This document shows positions 48,044 to 57,089 of a stretch of 64,000 nt of DNA, in pieces. Every line of letters starts with the position of its first letter. The first letter of the stretch is position 1. A program made the translations under genes and the position numbers. The stretch lies in contig NZ_NEVJ01000002.1 of assembly GCF_002261425.1 (NCBI RefSeq), positions 682,001-746,000 of the forward strand. Reading direction: 5' to 3'. Under the pieces are notes generated by a model. That model had not been told where the DNA came from. It searched no databases and was given only the letters and a program-made list of their open reading frames with translations. The stretch comes from Bordetella genomosp. 9. GTDB taxonomy: Bacteria; Pseudomonadota; Gammaproteobacteria; Burkholderiales; Burkholderiaceae_B.

Positions 48044-48885
48044 TATGGCTGGCGGCGCTGGCCGCGACCTGCTGTGCGGCGGTGGCCTGCTGGGGTGCCT
48101 ACGGCTGGTTCGCCGTGGCGTGGTCGCGATATCGGCAGGTTTATACCGATGACGCCGGCGCGCGCTTGGACGAAGTCTTTCTTTTCGTGGATCCGCGCCA
48201 GCTGTGGGCCGCCAACCTGGCCTGCTGTTTCGCCGTCGCGCTGGCGGCCTACGCGGCGAGCGGCAGCGGCGCGATCGCGCTGGCGGCGGGGCTGGCGCCG
48301 ATCCGGGCGCCCCAGATCCTGATCGGATTCCTGAGGCTGCGCCGCCAGCGCCGCTTCGACGCGCAACTGCCCGACATGCTCCTGGCCCTGGCTTCCAGCC
48401 TGCGCGCCGGTACCAGCCTGGCGGGCGCCTTGCGCCAGCTCGTGGAGCATTGCGAGCCCCCGCTGTCGCAGGAGTTCGGGCTGCTCCTGCGGGAACAGCG
48501 CCTGGGCGTTTCCTTCGACCAGGCCCTGCGGAACCTGCGTGCCCGCATGCCGGGGGAGGCGACCGGCCTGGTCGTGGCGGCCCTGCGCATCGCCGCGCAG
48601 ACCGGCGGCAACCTGGCCGAGGCGCTGGACCGGATCGCCGCCGTCCTGTCCGCGCGCCTGCAACTGCAGGAACGCATCCGCACCCTGACGGCGCAAGGCC
48701 GGCTGCAGGCCTGGATCGTCGGTGCGCTGACGCCTTGCCTGGCGATCGTCCTGACCCTGCTGGATCCCGCCTCGATGTCGCTGCTGTGGCATACCCAGGC
48801 CGGGTGGGGCGCCCTCGGCGTCATCGTCATGCTGGAGGCGGCCGGCATCATGTGGATACGGCGCATCGTCAACATCGATGTGTGA
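48040..48885 (+). CDS. tadB: Flp pilus inner-membrane protein TadB
   Basis: A 281-aa protein from ATG 48040, overlapping the ATPase stop (ATGA). N-terminal membrane helices, then the type II secretion F domain (DAQLPDMLLALASSLRAGTSLAGALRQLVEH), and two C-terminal helices. It forms the membrane platform with TadC. Confidence 0.85.
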   Translation: MIWLAALAATCCAAVACWGAYGWFAVAWSRYRQVYTDDAGARLDEVFLFVDPRQLWAANLACCFAVALAAYAASGSGAIALAAGLAPIRAPQILIGFLRLRRQRRFDAQLPDMLLALASSLRAGTSLAGALRQLVEHCEPPLSQEFGLLLREQRLGVSFDQALRNLRARMPGEATGLVVAALRIAAQTGGNLAEALDRIAAVLSARLQLQERIRTLTAQGRLQAWIVGALTPCLAIVLTLLDPASMSLLWHTQAGWGALGVIVMLEAAGIMWIRRIVNIDV

Positions 48886-48901
48886 ACAGGGCGGCAAGGC
48901 A

Positions 48902-49777
48902 ATGCATATCCTGGCAATGGTGATGGCCGCGTTGTTCGCGGCGGGGGCATTTTTCCTGCTGCGCCCGCTCATCCGGCCCGCCGGGCGGACGCATCCCGTG
49001 GCCGGACACCTGCCGCCGGCCTGGCGGGCCGCCTGGCCCTGCCTGGACGCCATGGCGCCTGTCGTCGCCCCGTTATTGTCCTGGCGGCGCCGCAAGCGCC
49101 TGGCGGCGCAGTTGCTGCGCGCCGGGATGCCAGCCGCCCTGGCCGCCGGTCACGTGGTGGCCGCGCAGTGGCTGTGCGCGGCCGCGAGCGCGGCGGCGGC
49201 CATGGCCCTGCTGCTCGCGGTGGCCGATGCCGATCGTCTCCTGTTCCCCGCCATGTTGTGTGGCGCTGGCCTGGCCGGCGCGGCGATGCCGTGCCTGTGG
49301 CTGCGCGCGGAGATCGCGCGGCGTCGCGTGCGCATGGCGCGCGAACTGCCGTTCCTGATGGACATGACCACGCTATGCGTGGAATCGGGCCTGAATCTGC
49401 AGGGCGCGCTGGCGCAGGCGGCGGAGCAGGGGCCCGACGGACCGCTGCGCGACGAGCTGTTGCGCGCCCTGGCCGATATGCGGGCGGGGCTGCCCCGCAT
49501 GCAGGCGCTGTACGCGTGGTCGGATCGGGTCGATCTGCCGGGCGTCCGCGCGCTGACAGCCGCGCTGGCCCAGGCCGACGCGTCGGGCATGAGCCTGGGC
49601 CCCATCCTGCGGGCGCAGTCCGAACGTCGCCGCGCGGAGCGCTTCCACCGGGCGGAAAAGCTCGCCATGCAGGCGCCCGTCAAGATGCTGTTCCCCTTGG
49701 TCTGCTGCATTTTTCCGTGCACGTTCGTCGTTCTGGCCTTTCCGATCGCGGTGCAATTCTGGCAGGTGCTGCAATGA
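48902..49777 (+). CDS. tadC: Flp pilus inner-membrane protein TadC
   Basis: A 291-aa protein from ATG 48902 (MHILAMVMAALFAAGAFFLL); ATG 48878 inside the previous gene is possible. T2SS F domain (ARELPFLMDMTTLCVESGLNLQGALAQAAEQ), then KLAMQAPVKMLFPLVCCIFPCTFVVLAFPI as C-terminal helices. Partner of TadB. Its stop overlaps the DUF192 start. Confidence 0.85.
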   Translation: MHILAMVMAALFAAGAFFLLRPLIRPAGRTHPVAGHLPPAWRAAWPCLDAMAPVVAPLLSWRRRKRLAAQLLRAGMPAALAAGHVVAAQWLCAAASAAAAMALLLAVADADRLLFPAMLCGAGLAGAAMPCLWLRAEIARRRVRMARELPFLMDMTTLCVESGLNLQGALAQAAEQGPDGPLRDELLRALADMRAGLPRMQALYAWSDRVDLPGVRALTAALAQADASGMSLGPILRAQSERRRAERFHRAEKLAMQAPVKMLFPLVCCIFPCTFVVLAFPIAVQFWQVLQ

Positions 49778-50814
49778 AAGGCGCCCAGGGCGCGCCGGCC
49801 GGGGCGCAGGTCTGCCGCCTGCGGATACTGAGGGTGAAAAAATGGGGAGGCCGCCTGCGCGGCTTGCTGTGCCGGCGCCGGCCGCGCCCCGGCGTAGGCC
49901 TGTGGCTGTCGCCCTGCCGCGCGGTCCATACCTTCGGGATGACGTACGCGCTGGACGTCGTCTTCCTGGACCGGCACGGCCGCGTGGCGGCCGTCGTCCC
50001 GGCGCTGCGGCCCTGGCGGGTAGCGCTATGCCTGCGTGCCGTGTCCGTCGTCGAGCTGGAAGCCGGCGCCGTCGATTTCGAACACGGTGGTATAGGCCGG
50101 ATAGAAGCTGCTATACAGGACGCCGAACGCCGCAATGCTGACGGGAACCTGCACCGTATTGACCAGGGTCTGCGAGACGTCCAGGGAAATCAGGGTGCTG
50201 GCGCAGAAATCGATGCCCAGGAATACCGCCGCCCAGGTCAATCCATAGACCAGGAACGCCCACTTGTTGCGCCAGCACGCGACACCGGAAAAGAACAGCG
50301 CCTGCGACAGCCTGACGTTGTGCCAGGCCACCAGCACCGGGGCATGCCAGAACAGGGCGCCGATGATCAGGTACAGGGTGCCGAAGACCAGCAATGCGGT
50401 ATGCAGCGTCTCGAAGAAAGGCACGTAGTCGTTGGTGACCGACGCCGCCCGGATGCCGTCCGCGAGCTCATTGGAGAACGGCACGAAGGCGATCAGCCCG
50501 GCCAGCATGCACAGGCCGGCGTACATGCCGCCCAGGATAAGCAGCTTTTTCAGGACGCCGGGCTTTTGCAAGGGCTTGAGCCACATGGACGGCAGCATGG
50601 TGCGGTCGGCGTCGATGTGTTTGCACGCCGACAGCGTCATCAACGTGACGCAGGGCATCAATGCGGTGCAGAAGAGCGGGCCGATGGGCACCGTGAACAT
50701 CGCGAACAGCAACAGGAGGCTGACGACGAGCGACCAGGTGAACAACGCCAGTGGCTGACGCATGAACAGCCGGAACCCCTCTCGCGCCCATTGCCATCCG
50801 GCGGTTGCTGGTAA
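49774..50814 (+). CDS. DUF192 family protein with lost stop, reading through antisense of the next gene
   Basis: From ATG 49774 (ATGA with tadC), residues ~15-90 are a DUF192 domain: RLRGLLCRRRPRPGVGLWL, CRAVHTFGMTYALDVVFLD, LRPWRVALCLRAVSVVELEAG. The family normally stops shortly after that. Here the frame stays open for a further 740 bases to 50814, wholly antisense to the BPSS1780-type gene, giving a low-complexity Gln/Arg/Asp/Gly tail. The C-terminal end has probably been lost or joined by a deletion. DUF192 genes are often next to Tad loci; role unknown. Confidence 0.55.
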   Translation: MKGAQGAPAGAQVCRLRILRVKKWGGRLRGLLCRRRPRPGVGLWLSPCRAVHTFGMTYALDVVFLDRHGRVAAVVPALRPWRVALCLRAVSVVELEAGAVDFEHGGIGRIEAAIQDAERRNADGNLHRIDQGLRDVQGNQGAGAEIDAQEYRRPGQSIDQERPLVAPARDTGKEQRLRQPDVVPGHQHRGMPEQGADDQVQGAEDQQCGMQRLEERHVVVGDRRRPDAVRELIGERHEGDQPGQHAQAGVHAAQDKQLFQDAGLLQGLEPHGRQHGAVGVDVFARRQRHQRDAGHQCGAEERADGHREHREQQQEADDERPGEQRQWLTHEQPEPLSRPLPSGGCW

Positions 50815-50829
50815 GGATGCTGCTTGCAT
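50026..50829 (-). CDS. BPSS1780-family inner membrane protein
   Basis: A 267-aa protein with about six hydrophobic segments and the start ATAGWQWAREGFRLFMRQPLALF; LTWAAVFLGIDFCASTL near the end. This family is a membrane protein of Burkholderiales without known function. Its last ~40 bases overlap the DUF192 domain coding sequence on the other strand. Confidence 0.8.
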   Translation of the reverse strand: MQAASLPATAGWQWAREGFRLFMRQPLALFTWSLVVSLLLLFAMFTVPIGPLFCTALMPCVTLMTLSACKHIDADRTMLPSMWLKPLQKPGVLKKLLILGGMYAGLCMLAGLIAFVPFSNELADGIRAASVTNDYVPFFETLHTALLVFGTLYLIIGALFWHAPVLVAWHNVRLSQALFFSGVACWRNKWAFLVYGLTWAAVFLGIDFCASTLISLDVSQTLVNTVQVPVSIAAFGVLYSSFYPAYTTVFEIDGAGFQLDDGHGTQA

Positions 50830-50890
50830 TTTCCTCTTTGCTTATGCTGCCAAGCACATAGTCATGCTTGAATTATGGAGCCAGCCTGCG

Positions 50891-51859
50891 TCAGGGCAAG
50901 GTCGGCGGTGTTTCGCGGTGGCGCGCGAGCAACACTCGCTCGAAATGCCGCGGGTCGTGCGGTTTCAACGTCTGCGCTGGCCGCGGCAGATAGAAGTCGT
51001 AAAGGCGGGACAGCCAGAAGCGCAGCGCCGCGCCGCGCAGCATGGCTGGCCATGCCTGCCGCTCCTGTTCCGTGAACGGCCTTTCACGCGCATAGGCGCC
51101 CAGCCAGCTCTGCGCGAGTTCCGGCACGATCTGCCCGGTTTCGCGGACGATGCACCAATCGTTGATGCTGACCGCCACGTCGAACAGCCAGGTGTCGCAG
51201 CCGGCAAAGTAGAAGTCGATGAAACCGCCCATCAGCGGGGTTTCGAACGTGCCGGCGAACAGCACGTTATCCCGGAACAGGTCGCAATGGGCGGGCCCGC
51301 CGGGCAGGCTGGTCCACAAGGGGCTCGCCGCCGCGGCGATCTGTTCGTCCAGGCTTTGCCGCAGCAGTTCATCCTGGGGCGGGTCCAGGAAAGGCCTGAC
51401 CTTGGGCGCGGTCTCGCGCCACCAGGGAAGCCCGCGCAGGTTCGGCTGGCGCAGCGGCAGGTCGCGCGCCGCGAGGTGCGCCAGGGCCAGCGTGCGGCCT
51501 GTCAGCGCGCAATGCAGCGGCCCGGGCGCCGGTTCGTAGCCGCCCGGCAGGCGCGTCACGATGGCGCAAGGCTTGCCATGCATGTCGACCAGGCGGGCGC
51601 CATCCCGGCTCGTCTGCGGCTGCGGCACCGGAACCCCGCGATCGGCCAGCTGGTGCATCAGCTCGATATAGAAGGGCAGCTGTTCCCGGGTGAGCACCTC
51701 GAACACCGTCAGCACGTATTCGCCGGCGGTCGTCGTCAGGAAATAGTTGGTATTTTCGATCCCGGCCGTAATGCCCTGCAGGGAAACCAGTTCCCCCAGC
51801 TCGAATTGCGTCAGCAGGCGGCGGGCGTCGTCGTCGGAGACGGAGGTAAATACGGCCAT
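50891..51859 (-). CDS. thrB: Homoserine kinase (choline-kinase-like type)
   Basis: A 322-aa protein (MAVFTSVSDDDARRLLTQFELG) with GIENTNYFLTT, the kinase HCDLFRDNVLF (catalytic Asp), and FIDFYFAGCDTWLFDVA. It phosphorylates homoserine on the way to threonine. This is the ThrB type of beta- and gammaproteobacteria related to aminoglycoside kinases, not the GHMP type. Confidence 0.85.
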   Translation of the reverse strand: MAVFTSVSDDDARRLLTQFELGELVSLQGITAGIENTNYFLTTTAGEYVLTVFEVLTREQLPFYIELMHQLADRGVPVPQPQTSRDGARLVDMHGKPCAIVTRLPGGYEPAPGPLHCALTGRTLALAHLAARDLPLRQPNLRGLPWWRETAPKVRPFLDPPQDELLRQSLDEQIAAAASPLWTSLPGGPAHCDLFRDNVLFAGTFETPLMGGFIDFYFAGCDTWLFDVAVSINDWCIVRETGQIVPELAQSWLGAYARERPFTEQERQAWPAMLRGAALRFWLSRLYDFYLPRPAQTLKPHDPRHFERVLLARHRETPPTLP

Positions 51860-51956
51860 GTAGGGATACGGCGAAGGTTGTCGGAGATCGGCGGCCGCGC
51901 CAGGCGGCGGCGCAATTTTAGACCACCCGGCGCCGATCCCCCTCGCGCCGGCTAAA

Positions 51957-52991
51957 ATGGCCGCATCTTTCCGTCAGGTTCCGTCCGTGCTTGCTTCCGA
52001 TTGGCGGCTTTGCGTCGCGCCCATGATCGATGTCACCGATCGCCATTGCCGCTATTTTCATCGGCTGCTGGCGCCGCGCGCACGCCTGTATACCGAGATG
52101 ATCACCACGGGCGCCTTGCTCCATGGCGATGTCGCCCGGCACCTGGACCACGACACCGCCGAACACCCCGTCGCCCTGCAACTGGGCGGTAGCGAGCCGG
52201 ACGCCCTGGCCCACGCCGCCCGGCTTGGGCAGCGTTGGGGCTATGACGAAATCAACCTGAATTGCGGCTGTCCCTCCGAACGGGTCCAGCGGGGCGCATT
52301 CGGCGCATGCCTGATGGCCGAGCCGGATCTGGTCGCCGACTGCGTCAAGGCCATGCAGGATGCCGTCGACGTCCCGGTGACCGTCAAGCACAGGCTGGGC
52401 TTGGATTACGACGACTCGTATGCCTTCGTCCGCGATTTCGTGGGCAAGCTTTACGACGCCGGTTGCCGGGTTTTCATCGTGCACGCCCGCAATGCGGTGC
52501 TGAAAGGCCTTTCGCCGAAAGACAATCGCGAAATCCCGCCCTTGCGCTACGACGCCGCCGCCCAGTTGAAACGCGATTTTCCCGATTGCGTGGTGGTTTT
52601 GAATGGCGGCCTGGCCGATGCCGAGACGGCCGCGCAGGCGTCCGCCGGCTTCGATGGCGTCATGCTGGGCCGCGCGGCCTGGCATACGCCGCGGGTGCTG
52701 TCGGAGCTTTCCATGCGGTTCTGGCCAGGCATCCGCTTGCCGGGCGACGCGCAGGTCGTCGACGCCATGACGCGCTACGCCACGCAGGCCGTGGCGCGCG
52801 GCGTTCCCTTGCGTGTGCTGGTGCGGCCGCTGCTGGGCCTGGTGAACGGCCAGGCCGGCGCCCGCCGCTGGCGCCGCATGCTGTCGGACGCCGCCGCCCT
52901 GAAGTCGGACGATCCGGCGCTGATCTACGAAGCCTGGCGCAGTGTGGCCCGCCCCGCGGCGCAGCGCGCCGAAACGGTGGAACTGGGCTAG
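51957..52991 (+). CDS. dusA: tRNA-dihydrouridine(20/20a) synthase DusA
   Basis: A 344-aa protein. FMN-barrel motifs: RLCVAPMIDVTDRHCRYFHRL, YTEMITTGALLHGD, INLNCGCPSERVQ (catalytic Cys in GCPS), VTVKHRLGLD, VHARNA, LNGGLADAE. It reduces U20/U20a of tRNA D-loops. The TAAAAT at 51951-51956 reads like a -10 just before ATG 51957, so translation may really start at GTG 51987 (VLASDWRLC). Confidence 0.9.
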   Translation: MAASFRQVPSVLASDWRLCVAPMIDVTDRHCRYFHRLLAPRARLYTEMITTGALLHGDVARHLDHDTAEHPVALQLGGSEPDALAHAARLGQRWGYDEINLNCGCPSERVQRGAFGACLMAEPDLVADCVKAMQDAVDVPVTVKHRLGLDYDDSYAFVRDFVGKLYDAGCRVFIVHARNAVLKGLSPKDNREIPPLRYDAAAQLKRDFPDCVVVLNGGLADAETAAQASAGFDGVMLGRAAWHTPRVLSELSMRFWPGIRLPGDAQVVDAMTRYATQAVARGVPLRVLVRPLLGLVNGQAGARRWRRMLSDAAALKSDDPALIYEAWRSVARPAAQRAETVELG

Positions 52992-52994
52992 CCG

Positions 52995-53474
52995 TCACAT
53001 TTCCTTGGACGCCGCGCCTTCTTCGTCCATGGGCCAGTCGCGAATGTAGGCCTTGAGCATGTTGTTCTCGAAGCGCTGCGCGTTGACGATGGCCTGCGCC
53101 ATATCGTAGAAGGAGATCACGCCCATCAGCATATTGCCGTCCATGACGGGGATATAGCGGGCGTGCTTTTCCAGCATCAGGCGTTGCACTTCGTCCGCGC
53201 TGGTGTTGGGCGTCACGCTGACCGGCGCGTCGTCCATGATGGCGCGGATCGTGGTGCTGCCCAGCGTGCCGCCGTTGCGGTTCAGGTGCTGGATGATTTC
53301 GCGGAACGTCAACATGCCGGCCAACATGCCGGATTCCATGATGACGAGCGAGCCGATGTCCTGCAGGCTCATGGTTTCCACGGCCTTGCTGACAGGGGTG
53401 TCGGGCGAGGCCGTATACAGGGTGTCGCCCTTGACGCGAAGAATTTCGCTGACTTTCAACATGATGTCCTCCAT
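52995..53474 (-). CDS. CBS domain pair protein
   Basis: A 159-aa protein with two CBS domains (about 17-70: VSKAVETMSLQDIGSLVIM; 85-140: VTPNTSADEVQRLMLEKHARYIPVM). Such proteins bind adenosine nucleotides as energy sensors. The start MEDIMLKVSEILRVKG is preceded by sequence shared with the yihY end 16 bases upstream, so both may be one transcript. Confidence 0.85.
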   Translation of the reverse strand: MEDIMLKVSEILRVKGDTLYTASPDTPVSKAVETMSLQDIGSLVIMESGMLAGMLTFREIIQHLNRNGGTLGSTTIRAIMDDAPVSVTPNTSADEVQRLMLEKHARYIPVMDGNMLMGVISFYDMAQAIVNAQRFENNMLKAYIRDWPMDEEGAASKEM

Positions 53475-53490
53475 GGGCTGACGCCCAGGC

Positions 53491-54801
53491 TTATTTTTTG
53501 ACGGCCTCGATCTTCACGACGTCCGCCGAGCCATTGCCCGTATTTTGCGCCTCCTGCATCAGATCTTCCAGCGTCGGCGCGGCATTCGTCGTAAGAATGG
53601 CGCGGGCGGTGCGCAGGATCTCCGGCGATTCGCGCAGCCGGGGCTGTTGGCGATCGAGCAGAAAACGGTCGAAAAGCGGCGCGAGCGACGCGCGGCGGGG
53701 ATCGCAGGCCAGGATCCAGCGCTGCTCCTGGGTGCGTACCGCCATCCCCAGGTCGGCCAGCGCTTCCAGCACGGAGTTCAGTTCGTCATGATGCAGATGC
53801 AAATCGACGGCGAGGCGGCTGGCGCTGCGGCCCGGCGGGTTGCTGCCCATATTGCGATAAAGGCAGCGCAATACCTCGACCGCGTCGACGAAGGTGGCGC
53901 CCGGCTCGCGGTTGATGTCCCAGCGCCCCACGCGGATCATGGGCAGGCTGGCGGCGACGGTGGCGCCGAACAGCACGGCCAGCCAGGAGAGGTAGATCCA
54001 CAGCAGGAAAATCGGCAGGGTGGCGAAGGTGCCGTAGATGACCGTATAGGTGGGAAACCGCGTCAAATAGTAGGCGAAGGCCGACTTCATCAGTTCGAGC
54101 ACGATGGCGGTGCCGAAGCCGCCGGCCAGCGCGTCGGTCCACAGCACGCGCCGGTTGGGCACCACGACGAACAGCGCGGCGAAGCCCAGGCCGGTCAGCG
54201 CCAGCGGCAGGAACGATACCGCCAGCCCGACGATGTCCGGCACGTCCCTGACCAGGCCCAGCGACTCCCGCGCCAGAAAGGACGTGCCCCACAGGCTGGC
54301 GCCCGCCACCACCGGGCCCAGCGTCAGCACCGCCCAGTACATCAGGGCGCGCTGCGACAGCGGGCGCTGCCGGGTCACGTGCCAGATATCGTTGAAGGTC
54401 TTGTCGATCGTCATGATCAACAGGATCGACGTGACCAGCAGCAGCCCGCCGCCTATGGCCGTCAGGCGGCTGGCCTGGCGGGCGAACTGGTTCAGGTAAT
54501 TCATGATGTTGTCGGACACCGCCGGCGGCATCAGGCTGTGCGTCAGGAAGTCTTCCAGCGCGATCCGGAATTCCTGGAACACGGGAAACGCCGTGAACAG
54601 CGACAACACCACCGCCAGCATCGGGACGATGGCCAGGACGGTGGTAAAGGTAAGGCTGGACGCGACCTGGAGCAGCTGTTCCTCACCCGCGCGCTGCGAA
54701 GCGAAACGTAGCACCTTCGCCACCCGGCTTACCCACGAAGCTCGGTGGTTCGGAGACTCCAGCCCCGCTTCCGCGGCGGCCGTTTCGACGGGCGGTTTCA
54801 T
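53491..54801 (-). CDS. YihY/BrkB-family inner membrane protein
   Basis: A 436-aa protein with six membrane segments in residues ~30-310, including SLTFTTVLAIVPMLAVVLSLF, IYGTFATLPIFLLWIYLSWLAVLFGA, typical of YihY (formerly ribonuclease BN). C-terminal ~120 residues form a cytoplasmic winged-helix-like domain. Function of the family not settled. Divergent from the DUF2069 gene by 17 bases. Confidence 0.85.
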   Translation of the reverse strand: MKPPVETAAAEAGLESPNHRASWVSRVAKVLRFASQRAGEEQLLQVASSLTFTTVLAIVPMLAVVLSLFTAFPVFQEFRIALEDFLTHSLMPPAVSDNIMNYLNQFARQASRLTAIGGGLLLVTSILLIMTIDKTFNDIWHVTRQRPLSQRALMYWAVLTLGPVVAGASLWGTSFLARESLGLVRDVPDIVGLAVSFLPLALTGLGFAALFVVVPNRRVLWTDALAGGFGTAIVLELMKSAFAYYLTRFPTYTVIYGTFATLPIFLLWIYLSWLAVLFGATVAASLPMIRVGRWDINREPGATFVDAVEVLRCLYRNMGSNPPGRSASRLAVDLHLHHDELNSVLEALADLGMAVRTQEQRWILACDPRRASLAPLFDRFLLDRQQPRLRESPEILRTARAILTTNAAPTLEDLMQEAQNTGNGSADVVKIEAVKK

Positions 54802-54818
54802 GCGGCGATAATAGCAGT

Positions 54819-55199
54819 ATGGAAATCGAACTCAACCGTAACCTCCGGCTTGCCTGCGTTCTTGCCCTGGTCGCGCTGGCGCTGCTGTGCGTCGTGTGGG
54901 AAACCGTGGCGGCGCCGGTGCGTCCGGGCGGCTCCTGGCTGGTCCTGAAAGCCGTGCCCCTGTTGCTGCCCTTGCGCGGTGTCGCCCGGGGCAACGTGTA
55001 TACCTATCAGTGGGCCTCCATGCTGATACTGTTGTACGTCATGGAAGGCGCGGTGCGGGTGATGTCCGACACCACCACGCTCTCGGCCATGCTGGCTGGC
55101 GCGGAACTTGCACTGTCGCTGGCATTCTTCATCTGCGCCGTCCTGTATGTGCGGCCCGCCAAGCAGGCGGCCCGCCGGCGTGGATCCCCGGCCTCCTGA
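54819..55199 (+). CDS. DUF2069 membrane protein
   Basis: A 126-aa protein with four membrane segments and the DUF2069 signatures (VRPGGSWLVLKAVPLLLPLRGV, YTYQWASMLILLYVMEG). Function unknown. Shares a very short divergent promoter region with yihY; GATAAT at about 54,806-54,811 could be a -10. Confidence 0.8.
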   Translation: MEIELNRNLRLACVLALVALALLCVVWETVAAPVRPGGSWLVLKAVPLLLPLRGVARGNVYTYQWASMLILLYVMEGAVRVMSDTTTLSAMLAGAELALSLAFFICAVLYVRPAKQAARRRGSPAS

Positions 55200-55299
55200 T
55201 CCGTGCGGGCTGCCCCGGCAGCCTGTCTCAGTAGGCGATGCTGCGTCGCACAATAGTGGCGCGTATTCCGTGATCGTATCCCTGGCAGGGTAGAAACCT

Positions 55300-56820
55300 A
55301 TGTCCGACGTCTCCGAATTGCCCGTGCTCGCGCCCCTGGCCATGACGCTGGAGGAGTTGCCGATGAGCAACTCCTTCGCCGCGCTGCCGGCGGCTTTTTA
55401 CACACGGCTGAAACCACAGGGCCTGAATGCGCCCCGGCTGGTCCACGCCAATGAGGACGCGGCCGCCCTGATCGGTTTGGCGCCGGAAGCCCTGCGCACC
55501 CAGGCTTTCCTGGATGTGTTCTCGGGACGGACGCCGCTCCCGGGCGGGGATACGCTGGCGGCAGTCTACAGCGGCCACCAGTTCGGCGTCTGGGCGGGGC
55601 AGTTGGGCGACGGCCGCGCCCATCTGCTGGGCGAGGTCGATGGGCCGCATGGCCCGTGGGAACTACAGCTGAAAGGCGCCGGCATGACGCCGTATTCCCG
55701 CATGGGCGACGGCCGCGCCGTCCTGCATTCGTCGGTGCGCGAATACCTGGCCGGCGAGGCCATGCATGGCCTGGGCATACCGACCACCCGCGCCCTGGCG
55801 CTGGTCGCCTCCGACGATCCGGTCTATCGGGAAACCGTGGAAACGGCGGCCATCGTGACCCGCATGTCGCCCAGTTTCGTACGCTTCGGCTCCTTCGAGC
55901 ATTGGGCGTCGCGCCGCCAGCCCGAGATGCTGCAGGTCCTGGCCGATTACGTGATCGACCGCTTCTACCCCGAATGCCGGCGGCCGGTGGCAGGCGAAAG
56001 CGCGGCCGCCAATGCGCCGCTGGTACGCCTGCTGGACGCCGTCATGGTGCGCACCGCCAGGTTGATGGCGCAATGGCAATGCGTAGGCTTCGCCCACGGC
56101 GTCATGAACACCGACAACATGTCCATCCTGGGGCTGACCCTGGATTACGGTCCTTATGGCTTCATGGACGGGTTCCGCCTGGATCACGTCTGCAATCATT
56201 CGGACTCGGAAGGGCGGTACGCCTGGAATCGCCAGCCTTCCGTGGGGCTGTGGAATCTTTATCGCCTGGCGGGCAGCTTCAATAGCGTGGTGCAGGACGC
56301 GGATGCCTTGAAGGCGGTGCTGGACCGCTACGAAGCCGTATTCAGCCGCGCGTTCCACGACGGCATGGCGGCCAAGCTCGGCCTGGACCGCTGGCTTCCC
56401 GAAGACGAGCCGCTGCTGGATGACCTGCTGCGGCTGATGCATGAACAGCGCGCCGACTTCACGCTGGCGTTCCGCCGCCTTTCCACGGCGGTGCGCGGCG
56501 ATGCCCAGCCGTTCAAGGACTTGTTCATCGATCGCGAGGCCGCAGGCGAATGGCTGCAGCGCCTGCTGCGGCGACACGACAGCGCGCCTCGCGAGGCGAC
56601 CCTGCGCGCCGAGGCCATGGACCGCGTGAATCCCCTGTACGTGCTGCGCAACCATCTGGCGGAACTCGCCATACGCGCGGCCGCGCAGGGCGACGCCAGC
56701 GTCATCGACGAATTGATGCAGGTGCTGCGCGACCCGTATACCGAGCGGCCGGAATTCGCCCGGTATGCGGGACTGCCGCCGGATTGGGCAAACGACCTGG
56801 AAGTCAGCTGCTCATCCTGA
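55300..56820 (+). CDS. selO: Protein adenylyltransferase SelO (YdiU, UPF0061)
   Basis: A 506-aa protein. SelO motifs: YSGHQFGVWAGQLGDGRA, LQLKGAGMTPYSRMGDGRAVLHSSVREYL, HGVMNTDNMSILGLTLDYGPYGFMD (metal and catalytic Asp-Asn region), and the conserved end LEVSCSS with the terminal Cys. It transfers AMP to protein Ser/Thr/Tyr and takes part in oxidative stress response. A second Met (MSNSFAALPAAFY, residue ~22) could be the start. Confidence 0.9.
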   Translation: MSDVSELPVLAPLAMTLEELPMSNSFAALPAAFYTRLKPQGLNAPRLVHANEDAAALIGLAPEALRTQAFLDVFSGRTPLPGGDTLAAVYSGHQFGVWAGQLGDGRAHLLGEVDGPHGPWELQLKGAGMTPYSRMGDGRAVLHSSVREYLAGEAMHGLGIPTTRALALVASDDPVYRETVETAAIVTRMSPSFVRFGSFEHWASRRQPEMLQVLADYVIDRFYPECRRPVAGESAAANAPLVRLLDAVMVRTARLMAQWQCVGFAHGVMNTDNMSILGLTLDYGPYGFMDGFRLDHVCNHSDSEGRYAWNRQPSVGLWNLYRLAGSFNSVVQDADALKAVLDRYEAVFSRAFHDGMAAKLGLDRWLPEDEPLLDDLLRLMHEQRADFTLAFRRLSTAVRGDAQPFKDLFIDREAAGEWLQRLLRRHDSAPREATLRAEAMDRVNPLYVLRNHLAELAIRAAAQGDASVIDELMQVLRDPYTERPEFARYAGLPPDWANDLEVSCSS

Positions 56821-57089
56821 ACGCGGCTTCTACGCGACGAAAGTTGCTAAAACTGCGTTCTTTGCGATAAGGAGTGTATCGATTGTTGCAATGTGTGGAA
56901 GTTTGGGGCATCCTCGTGAATGAGGAGGAGTCGCAACTATGAGAGACGAATTCTTATAGTTGCGGTCTTTGGGCGCCGCTTTCGCATTGTTACCAATGTT
57001 AGAATTGCGCCGCTGCCCAGGCGGCATTCTGCTATTCAAGCGGCTGGGCCCTGTGGACCTGTCCACAGGCCGATTTCCGGGGATATATC
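56821..57089 (+). promoter_or_regulatory. Intergenic region with several dyads upstream of the response regulator
   Basis: Contains TCCTC-N6-GAGGA at 56,911-56,926, CGCAACTAT (56932-56940) with ATAGTTGCG (56956-56964), and CCTGTGGAC-CT-GTCCACAGG (57050-57069). None has a T-run. They may be operators or mRNA structures for the regulator gene starting at 57,090. Confidence 0.5.

Noticed and set aside
53545..54711. 388-codon rightward frame opposite yihY
   Set aside because: Composition (Gln/Arg/His/Gly) is typical of antisense of membrane genes; no motif or ribosome-binding site.
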